Positions 57,824-64,000 of a stretch of 64,000 nucleotides of DNA are shown here, one piece after another. The DNA is from Neomoorella thermoacetica (GTDB taxonomy: Bacteria; Bacillota; DSM-521; Neomoorellales; Neomoorellaceae). Numbering within the stretch: position 1 is the stretch's first letter; every line of letters starts with the position of its first letter. The translations under genes were made by a program, and so were the position numbers. A model generated the notes under the pieces. The model ran no database searches. It worked only from the letters and a program-made list of their open reading frames with translations, and had not been told where the DNA came from. The DNA lies in NCBI RefSeq assembly GCF_001875325.1, contig NZ_MDDC01000004.1, positions 1 to 64,000 on the forward strand, written 5' to 3'.

Positions 57824-57947
57824 CTATTGGGATTTATAAATAACTATTCTCCTTTTACCAGTATGTTTCCTGCCGGGGTAGATGTTTTTTTCTTCGACCG
57901 TTATATCCAGCAAATTTTTGACAAGGATCTTCCAGGACCGACAGCGA

Positions 57948-58979
57948 ATGCATACAACGACGTCGCTGTACCATCAGGCGCCGCCAGCCAACCTTTCCGG
58001 AGGAGTGGGCAAAGTGGTCAAAGAAAGAATCGATGCTCGCCTGACGCTCTCACGCCTGGAACTGCAGATAGCCCTCCTGGCCCGGGCCGGTCTGAAACGC
58101 TGGGAGATCGCTACCGTCCTCGGCATCCAGCAGGGTACTGTTAAATCGCAGCTGGAAAGGGTGACCGCCAAGCTTGGCCCAACCTGGAAGGAACGGAAGG
58201 ATGTCCTCTGGCCGGAACTGGAACCGGAAGTCCACCAGGCTGTACTGGTCTTGCAGGGGCCGGAGGCCGGAAACCCTATGGAAGAAGCCATCCTCGAAGC
58301 CGCCCCTGCCCTGCCTGCCCTGGGCCTACGGGCTGCCAGGACTTCCTCGGTCGTCAGGACAGACGGTGGGGCAACCCCCGAGGGGATAACCCCGGAAGGG
58401 GCAACTATGGACCTGGTAGAACCTATGGATTTTAGTTCGGCCCGCCGGGCCCTGGAGGGCGAACTCACCCCGGGCGAGGCGGCCATCCTCCAGCTCCAGG
58501 GCCTGCCTTCGCCCAGGGGCCGGGCCTTTCTGAATCGTGCCCGGTCGACCCAGTGGCAATTGCTTCTCCTGGGAGAATGTCGCTCCCTGTATGTCAGTGC
58601 CGGCGCTCGCTTTTGGTTAAAGCCAGCCCTGGCTGTACTGAGCGATAACCGGCAGATTCGTTTCCTCCAGAGCGACAACAGCGATGAACCCTACCGGCCC
58701 TGGTGGTTGCCTTATACCACCAGCGGCCGCGCCCGGGGCACCAACGCCGCCTACTATAAACTTCAGGATGCCGCTACCGGAGAGTATGCCAGTAGTTACC
58801 TCCGGGACTGGATGGATAACGACCTGGAGAATTATGTTGCCTCCCTGCATGCCCGTATGCAGCAACGCTGGCGGGCCCTCAACCGGATCGCCCTGGCGGC
58901 AGGGCGTGGGAAACCACGACCCCTGCCTGACCTTCCGGCCCTCCTGGCCGAAGCCCGGCGGGTCCTGGGGATAGGTTGA
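57948..58979 (+). CDS. Unrecognised protein with N-terminal HTH of sigma-region-4/LuxR type
   Basis: A protein of about 343 residues (or 321 from GTG 58014, which has the better GGAGGAG site). A helix-turn-helix is visible near the start: LSRLELQIALLARAGLKRWE followed by IATVLGIQQGTVKSQLERVT. The middle has a low-complexity Pro/Glu/Gly linker (GGATPEGITPEGA). The C-terminal 150 residues (FWLKPALAVLSDNRQIRFLQ, AAYYKLQDAATGEYASSYLR) match nothing I recognise. It lies alone between thiC and an LCP gene and is closed by a terminator. Probably DNA-binding; no function assigned. Confidence 0.6.
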   Translation: MHTTTSLYHQAPPANLSGGVGKVVKERIDARLTLSRLELQIALLARAGLKRWEIATVLGIQQGTVKSQLERVTAKLGPTWKERKDVLWPELEPEVHQAVLVLQGPEAGNPMEEAILEAAPALPALGLRAARTSSVVRTDGGATPEGITPEGATMDLVEPMDFSSARRALEGELTPGEAAILQLQGLPSPRGRAFLNRARSTQWQLLLLGECRSLYVSAGARFWLKPALAVLSDNRQIRFLQSDNSDEPYRPWWLPYTTSGRARGTNAAYYKLQDAATGEYASSYLRDWMDNDLENYVASLHARMQQRWRALNRIALAAGRGKPRPLPDLPALLAEARRVLGIG

Positions 58980-58995
58980 ACCTGGGATAATAGCC

Positions 58996-59031
58996 AAAAG
59001 GCCTGCCTTTTAGCTAGAGGCAGGCCTTTTA
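58996..59031. terminator. Bidirectional terminator
   Basis: AAAGGCCTGCC and GGCAGGCCTTTT pair around TTTTAGCTAGA. It lies between two convergent genes; T-runs flank both sides. Confidence 0.85.
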
Positions 59032-59050
59032 CTTGCCAGGAGTTATTCCC

Positions 59051-60292
59051 TTAACCCGATTTATCTGTACTACCCGGCCCATTGCCCGGCGTTGAACCGG
59101 ATGTACTACCATGGTTCGCGGTATTACTGTTTTTTGTTCCACTGGCAGGCTGTTCCCTGCCATTACCGGTAGTTGTTTCCGTACCTGGTTTTTGGGGCGA
59201 AGGGTTATTAACCGGCGTACGGTTTGACCTCTTTTCAGGGGCAGGGGTTGTTACGATGACATCCTTTACTGCGGGTGGGCGTGGGGATGTTACCCGGGTG
59301 CTGGTAGAGGTCCCCCTGGTATCAGCCTTGGAGGCCGGTGTTGTACCCTTACTGTTGCTGGATGCCTGGGAAGCCGGGGCGTCCAGGACAACCTGTTTGG
59401 TTGTTTGGCCATATTCAAACAGGGCCTGGGCTACCTGCCGGGCCTGAGCAGGGTCCACTCCCCAGTAGCTAATACCATTTATAGTTTGAAAATACCCTGG
59501 CAGGGTCTGGCTAACAACAGTCATATTTTTCAGGTGTAAGCCTGCCCTGGCCATGGTCAGCATCTCATCCAGTCCCATATTAGTTTCGACGTTCTTATAG
59601 ATTTCCGGTAGCAGCCGGGGCATTTTTAATAACGTACCCGGCTGCCGGACCTTTTCCAGCAGGGCTTTGATGAGCTCCTGCTGCTGGCCGGTACGGTCAA
59701 TGTCGCCCAGGGCTTCCTCCCGGAAGCGGACAAAGGCCAGGGCCTGGTGTCCATCCAGGTGCTGGAGCCCCTTCTTCAAGTTGATTTTATACTGGGGCCC
59801 GTCAACCGGGTCGTAGTAGTACATATTCCGGGGGATATTAACCGTTACACCCCCCACAAGATCAATTATTTTAATAAATCCGTCCCAGCGGAGTAAGGCG
59901 TACTTGGATATGGGCACACCGGTTAGATCAGCTACGATGCTGGTTATTAAATCGGGGCCGCCTATACCATAAGCGGTATTGATCTTGTCCATCCCGTGGC
60001 CGGGGATATTTACTCTGGTGTCGCGGGGGATGGATAACAGGGCGAGCCTCTCCCCGTCAAAGTGGGCCAGGATGATGGTGTCTGTATTACCTACCTTTTG
60101 GCCGGGCCGGGCATCGGTGCCTAATAGTAAAATATTAAGGGTCCCGGGCTTACTCCCGCCGGTATCCGTGGATCCCGTTTCCTGGCCAGGTACAGGAGGA
60201 ACCAGGAATAGCCTGGCGGCAAGGAACCCGCCGCCTGCCGCCAGGCAGGCCAGCAGGAAAGCAATTATCAGTTTTAATTTGCCTCTTAACAT
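59051..60292 (-). CDS. LytR-CpsA-Psr (LCP) family cell wall protein
   Basis: Membrane-anchored enzyme that attaches glycopolymers to peptidoglycan or related acceptors. One N-terminal helix (LKLIIAFLLACLAAGGGFLA) is followed by the LCP domain: LLGTDARPGQKVGNTDTIIL, SIPRDTRVNIPGHGMDKINT, GGVTVNIPRNMYYYDP, LAFVRFREEALGDIDRTGQQ. The last 110 residues are a low-complexity Ser/Thr/Pro/Gly tail, likely wall-spanning. The ATG at 60292 follows AAAGGAGC. Confidence 0.92.
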   Translation of the reverse strand: MLRGKLKLIIAFLLACLAAGGGFLAARLFLVPPVPGQETGSTDTGGSKPGTLNILLLGTDARPGQKVGNTDTIILAHFDGERLALLSIPRDTRVNIPGHGMDKINTAYGIGGPDLITSIVADLTGVPISKYALLRWDGFIKIIDLVGGVTVNIPRNMYYYDPVDGPQYKINLKKGLQHLDGHQALAFVRFREEALGDIDRTGQQQELIKALLEKVRQPGTLLKMPRLLPEIYKNVETNMGLDEMLTMARAGLHLKNMTVVSQTLPGYFQTINGISYWGVDPAQARQVAQALFEYGQTTKQVVLDAPASQASSNSKGTTPASKADTRGTSTSTRVTSPRPPAVKDVIVTTPAPEKRSNRTPVNNPSPQKPGTETTTGNGREQPASGTKNSNTANHGSTSGSTPGNGPGSTDKSG

Positions 60293-60488
60293 AAGTTGCT
60301 CCTTTATTAAAATAAAAGGGGGTTTTGATGATTCTTCGCGGTTTATGAAAAAATTCCTGCTTGATCCCATGGAAGAGATATATTCCGGCGGGTTTAACAG
60401 GAAATTAACCGGCCCTTAGCAATACATTTATAAACCGGTAGTAAAATCGAGGTAAGAGTTAATCTGTACCCGGGGGGAGGATCTACCC

Positions 60489-61304
60489 ATGACTTTTTGG
60501 AATGGCCGTGTCTTTGTAAGTACATTACCCCTGGCGCGACCACTGGATATTAAAACTTTACTGGATTCCGGTGCCGGCCTGGAGGTCTTTGCCGAAGGAC
60601 CCCGGTGGCGCGACCCGGAAAATGGCCTCAACTTCATCAGACCCCTCCTGCGGGGTTATAATAATCCCCGCAGTCTCCACGCCCCCTTTTACGACCTTAA
60701 CCTGGCCTCGGAAAAATACCCGCCCATCCGGGAATTGACCCTGGGTATCTATAAAAGATTCTTTGGAGTAGCTGCCGAACTGGAGTGCGAACATGTTGTC
60801 ATCCATACCCATGCCTATACCTGTCCCCTTTATGATCCGGCCGGGACCCGCCAGCGGGTAAAAAACATCCTGCCGTTACTGGCGGCAAGCGCCCGGCAGG
60901 CCGGGGTAAGGCTGGCAGTAGAAAACATCGGCCGTGGCCCTGCCCAGCTCTTTGATTCTGAGGAGTACGTTAATCTTTTCCGGGAGGTCGACGGTATCTT
61001 TGCCCTCCTGGATATTGGCCATGCCTTCTTGAACGGTTGGGACATCCCCCGGGTGATCTGGCAGCTAGGAGAAAAACTGGTGGCTTTGCACCTCCATGAT
61101 AACCGGGGGCACGCTGACGAGCATTTGCCCATAGGGATGGGAAGCATTAACTGGCGGCTTATCCGGGAAGCCCTGGCCCTGCTGCCCTCGCCGCCGGCCC
61201 TGATCCTGGAATATAATGAAGAAACGCGTTTAAACCGGATCTTAACCGATATCCATGAACTCCAGTGTACCCCCCGGTTCGGTTCAGCTATGGGCCAGGT
61301 TTAA
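60489..61304 (+). CDS. Sugar phosphate isomerase/epimerase-like TIM-barrel protein
   Basis: A 271-residue AP-endonuclease-2/xylose-isomerase-like barrel. Typical strand ends are SLHAPFYDLNLA, CEHVVIHTHAYTCPLYDPAG, RLAVENIGRG, FALLDIGHAFLNGWDI, ALHLHDNRGHADEHLPIG and ALILEYNEE. The metal-binding Glu, Asp and His positions are present. GGGGGGAGGATCTACCC precedes the ATG. The substrate is unknown. It stands between an LCP gene and a c-di-GMP gene without clear link. Confidence 0.85.
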   Translation: MTFWNGRVFVSTLPLARPLDIKTLLDSGAGLEVFAEGPRWRDPENGLNFIRPLLRGYNNPRSLHAPFYDLNLASEKYPPIRELTLGIYKRFFGVAAELECEHVVIHTHAYTCPLYDPAGTRQRVKNILPLLAASARQAGVRLAVENIGRGPAQLFDSEEYVNLFREVDGIFALLDIGHAFLNGWDIPRVIWQLGEKLVALHLHDNRGHADEHLPIGMGSINWRLIREALALLPSPPALILEYNEETRLNRILTDIHELQCTPRFGSAMGQV

Positions 61305-61342
61305 CCGCATACTGCCAATAGCGGGGAGGCCAATGGGAGAGC

Positions 61343-63661
61343 ATGGGTGTAATCGACGGCCTACTGGATATTTACGAGATCATCAACGGGGCTCTGAAAA
61401 TCAGCCGGCATAGTAATCTGCTCCTCAACGGTTCCATCAGGGAGACACCCCTGGTCAATAAGCTGGAGAGGGTCCTGGCAGGAGGTAGGCCCACCGGGAT
61501 TATTTATTTAGATGTCGCCGGGTTCCATGAAGTCCAATTTTTGCATGGTACTGTAGGAGCAGCCAGGGTTTTGGCCCTGGTAGAAAAAACCCTGCGTGAT
61601 AAGATAACCAGGTTTTTCCCCCGGGCTGATATCCAGGCAGTGGAAAACCTGTGGGCCGATGATTTTATAATTCTTTTTACCTTGCCGGCCATGGTGTCCC
61701 AGGAAAAACTCCTGGAACTGGTGGTAGCCCTGCGGTTAGCCATTAAAGATAGCTTAAACCCGGAGTTTTTGCGCCTGGTGGGTAAGGAACTGGAACTTCA
61801 TGCAGGTTACGCCATGATTGAATCTGATAGTGATTTAAAGACTGAGGTTAAGTTGTATATGGCCCTGAAAGAGGCGCAAAGGATTGCCAGGGGAACCCTG
61901 GATCTACATACCATTAAATTGACCAAAGAATTCAAAGAACTTTTAACTGAGCAGAGGTTGACGGTAGTCTACCAGCCTATACTCTCATTGCAAACAGGGG
62001 AGATCCTGGGATGGGAGGCTTTAGCCCGTGGACCGGCGGATAGTTATTTTCGATCACCGGACGTCATTTTCAACTTTGCGGAAGAGATAGGCCTCCTGTA
62101 CCCCACGGAAAGGATTTGCCGTTTGCAGGCCATTAGCAGTATTGACAGGCTGGCTCCGGAGCAAAAGCTCTTCCTTAATGTTCACCCCAGGACAGTTAGC
62201 GATCCGACCTTTGTCAAAGGGGAGACCCTGGGGCTGTTACAGGCTTACGGCTTGACTCCCCGTAATGTTGTTTTTGAGATCACCGAGCGTCATAGTATTA
62301 AAGATTATGGCTTGCTTAAACGAACCCTGGAACACTACCGCAACCAGGGTTACCAGGTAGCTGTGGACGATGTGGGTGCTGGTTTTTCCGGGCTTTATTC
62401 CATAGCGGAAATCCGGCCGGAATTTATTAAGATAGATATGGCCCTGGTACGGGATATCGACTGCAATCCGGCCCGGCGGGCCGTGGTAGAAGCCCTCATG
62501 ACCCTGGCCTCCAAACTAAACTGCCTGGTTATTGCCGAGGGAATTGAGACCCAGAATGAGCTGAATACCTTGCTGGCCATGGGGATTCACTATGGCCAGG
62601 GATACCTCCTGGCGCGGCCGGCCTTTCCCAAACCCCTGGTAGGGGGGAAACTTGTCGCCCATATCAGGCGACAGGGTGGCAGGAACGGTGACAGGGGCTG
62701 GTGGCGGGGTTTAACCATCGGGGACCTCGTCACACCGACCATGGTAGTGGATGAAAGTATGCCGGTTGCGGAAGTTAAGGAAAAGCTGGCGGCTACCAGG
62801 CAACCTTTAAGCGGGCTGGTAGTTGTGAAGGAGGGGGCCCCGGTAGGGCTGGTCATGCGCCATAACCTGGACCGCCTTTTGAGCTCCCGGTACGGTGTTT
62901 CGTTATACTCCCACCGGCCGGTCAAGGCGGTCATGGACCCGGCGCCCATGATTATCAATAGCAGCACGCCCCTCGAACAGGCAAGTGAAATGGCAATGAA
63001 AAGGGAACAGGAAAAACTCTATGACGACCTGGTGGTTACCGAAGACGGCAGGTTGATGGGTACGGTGCCGGTGCAGCGAATGCTGGATACCCTGGCGCGT
63101 CTGCAGATTGAACTGGCCCGGGGAGCCAACCCCCTCACAGGACTGCCGGGCAATGTGGCCATCGAAGGGGAACTGGCCGCAAAAAGCAAGTCCGGACAGG
63201 CCTTCAGTATTATCTATGCCGATCTGGACGGTTTTAAAGCTTACAATGATGCCTATGGTTTTGAAAACGGTGACCGCATGATTATCATGCTGGCTAACAT
63301 AATCGTCCATGCCGTTAAAAAATACGGCGCGGAGGGGGACTTTGTCGGCCACATCGGCGGCGATGACTTCATCGTCATTTCCAGCCCTGAATATACTGAA
63401 GGGATATGTAAGGCCATTGTGCGTCTTTTCGACCGGCTGGTAGGCAGGCTTTTTTCGGCGGAAGATAGAAATCAGGGTAAATTCTATAGCCAGGACCGGG
63501 AAGGCCGGAGGACGTGGCTACCCCTGGTCTCTGTTTCCCTGGCTATCGTCGACTGCCGGGATGCAGAAGATTACAGGGACCTGGCGACCCGGGCAGCTCA
63601 ACTAAAAAAGTACGCCAAATCCTTGCCGGGTAGTGTTTATGTGCGGGACAGGCGCACCTGA
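61343..63661 (+). CDS. EAL-CBS-GGDEF domain protein
   Basis: A 772-residue cytoplasmic c-di-GMP protein. Residues about 40-190 look like a degenerate GGDEF-type domain (TGIIYLDVAGFHEVQFLHG). An EAL domain follows (about 200-440), with GWEALARGP, LFLNVHP, FEITERH, VAVDDVGAGFSG and KIDMALVRD. A CBS pair (about 455-580; VTPTMVVDESMPVAEVKEKL) and a GGDEF domain with HIGGDDFIVISS complete it. The EAL catalytic residues look intact, so phosphodiesterase activity is likely; CBS may sense adenine nucleotides. No signal peptide. The start is ATG 61343; a site GGGGAGG lies about 15 bases upstream, so an alternative nearby start is possible. Confidence 0.9.
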   Translation: MGVIDGLLDIYEIINGALKISRHSNLLLNGSIRETPLVNKLERVLAGGRPTGIIYLDVAGFHEVQFLHGTVGAARVLALVEKTLRDKITRFFPRADIQAVENLWADDFIILFTLPAMVSQEKLLELVVALRLAIKDSLNPEFLRLVGKELELHAGYAMIESDSDLKTEVKLYMALKEAQRIARGTLDLHTIKLTKEFKELLTEQRLTVVYQPILSLQTGEILGWEALARGPADSYFRSPDVIFNFAEEIGLLYPTERICRLQAISSIDRLAPEQKLFLNVHPRTVSDPTFVKGETLGLLQAYGLTPRNVVFEITERHSIKDYGLLKRTLEHYRNQGYQVAVDDVGAGFSGLYSIAEIRPEFIKIDMALVRDIDCNPARRAVVEALMTLASKLNCLVIAEGIETQNELNTLLAMGIHYGQGYLLARPAFPKPLVGGKLVAHIRRQGGRNGDRGWWRGLTIGDLVTPTMVVDESMPVAEVKEKLAATRQPLSGLVVVKEGAPVGLVMRHNLDRLLSSRYGVSLYSHRPVKAVMDPAPMIINSSTPLEQASEMAMKREQEKLYDDLVVTEDGRLMGTVPVQRMLDTLARLQIELARGANPLTGLPGNVAIEGELAAKSKSGQAFSIIYADLDGFKAYNDAYGFENGDRMIIMLANIIVHAVKKYGAEGDFVGHIGGDDFIVISSPEYTEGICKAIVRLFDRLVGRLFSAEDRNQGKFYSQDREGRRTWLPLVSVSLAIVDCRDAEDYRDLATRAAQLKKYAKSLPGSVYVRDRRT

Positions 63662-63687
63662 AGCAGAGGGCCATAGCGTGTATGTAA

Positions 63688-63709
63688 AAAGCCCCTTTAC
63701 CGGGGCTTT
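63688..63709 (+). terminator. Terminator after the EAL-CBS-GGDEF gene
   Basis: AAAGCCCC and GGGGCTTT pair around a short loop and are followed by AGATTTAATAA. It lies between convergent units. Confidence 0.75.
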
Positions 63710-63713
63710 AGAT

Positions 63714-63938
63714 TTAATAATACTTTTTACGCTCCAGGTATTCATGTACCAGGTTTAACGTCTCGCCGAAGCGTTGGAAATGGACGACTTCCCTTTCCCG
63801 TAACCACTTCAGGGCATTGGAAACGTCGGGGTCATCGGAGAGGTCCCATTTAAACCATCCAATATCATTGTCCGCCGGTCTATTGAGAAGGCGTTGAAGA
63901 GGAAGAGTTAAATTATATTTAAATGTGAAAATAGGCAC
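63714..63938 (-). pseudogene. C-terminal fragment of a manganese catalase/CotJC-like protein
   Basis: The 74-codon frame ends with LSDDPDVSNALKWLREREVV and HFQRFGETLNLVHEYLERKK, the C-terminal helix region of Mn-catalase/spore-coat CotJC proteins. The catalytic four-helix bundle is missing. The first codons (MPIFTFKYNLTLPL) come from the dispersed repeat at the window edge, so the fragment is joined to unrelated sequence. Function is unlikely. Confidence 0.6.
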
Positions 63939-64000
63939 AAAAGCGGAGTGGAAGCGGAGAGAATGGGGGGAATAAGGGGGGCTAGGCTGGTTAAATGTAA
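63905..64000 (+). repeat. Dispersed repeat, copy B
   Basis: Starts AGTTAAATTATATTTAAATG, runs through GAAAATAGGCACAAAAGCGGA and then purine-rich blocks, parallel to copy A at 10929-11032 in the same orientation. It reaches the window end, so its full extent is unknown. Confidence 0.55.

Overview
The window looks like chromosome of a thermophilic acetogenic Bacillota close to Moorella. This is an inference from gene content: Mo/W uptake behind Moco-type riboswitches, two FeoAB systems, double-cubane cluster proteins, a corrinoid methyltransferase, sulfur and selenium trafficking genes, GC-rich codons, and many GTG/TTG starts behind strong Shine-Dalgarno sites. No rRNA, tRNA, CRISPR array, transposase or phage gene was seen.

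Layout. 0.3-2.0 kb: chemoreceptor. 2.1-5.8 kb: Moco-type riboswitch, DUF364-like protein and a ModABC molybdate importer. 5.8-6.5 kb: VapBC toxin-antitoxin. 6.6-9.4 kb: decayed CHASE4-HAMP-PAS-GGDEF-HD-GYP sensor. 9.8-10.9 kb: AbiEii-like pair. 11.2-14.6 kb: DtxR-FeoA repressor, FeoA, FeoB and a 45-residue Cys-rich protein. 14.7-19.7 kb: DUF2325, HD-GYP, a CstR-like repressor beside a CoA-disulfide/polysulfide reductase, FmdB-type zinc ribbon, metallo-hydrolase and DUF364. 20-21 kb: orphan c-di-GMP-I riboswitch and Hsp20. 21.1-29 kb: second Moco-type riboswitch, FmdE-like, DUF364 and a FecBCD/MolBC-type importer, with three neighbouring genes broken by single-base frameshifts. 29.2-31.7 kb: Zn/Mn-type importer. 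32.4-37.6 kb: structured leader, NitT/TauT-type importer lacking an ATPase, CmuA-like corrinoid methyltransferase with an internal TAA, and a double-cubane protein. 37.9-42.4 kb: YedE, TusA, second double-cubane protein with activator, NifU-like and Fur. 42.7-48.7 kb: cysteine desulfidase, Gly-rich small protein, TusA, LysR, and a split YeeE / TusA / thioredoxin reductase operon. 48.8-54.7 kb: NifX, ferredoxin and MinD cluster, then FeoA with FeoB split into two genes, and MntR. 54.9-56.3 kb: cysteine desulfurase and DUF3343. The rest holds ThiC with a TPP riboswitch, an unrecognised HTH protein, an LCP protein, a TIM-barrel protein and an EAL-CBS-GGDEF protein.

The strongest observation is the second half of the split YeeE transporter (46833-47378). 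It contains an in-frame TGA exactly where the family carries a conserved Cys (G-C-N-I-G), followed by 39 well conserved codons and a bacterial-SECIS-like hairpin. I read this as selenocysteine at a transport-relay position. Other signals: a shared promoter type (TTGACNTATG) before five loci related to sulfur, Fe-S or small metal-binding proteins, a 10-bp-phased TTGAC array upstream of hsp20, and a G10 tract where one extra G would fuse NifU to Fur.

Much of the window can be read as acquisition and handling of Mo/W, Fe, S and Se for redox enzymes, with c-di-GMP signalling genes interspersed. Several genes carry single-base lesions. One (the sensor gene) has accumulated enough to be genuinely decayed; the others could be decay or assembly indels.
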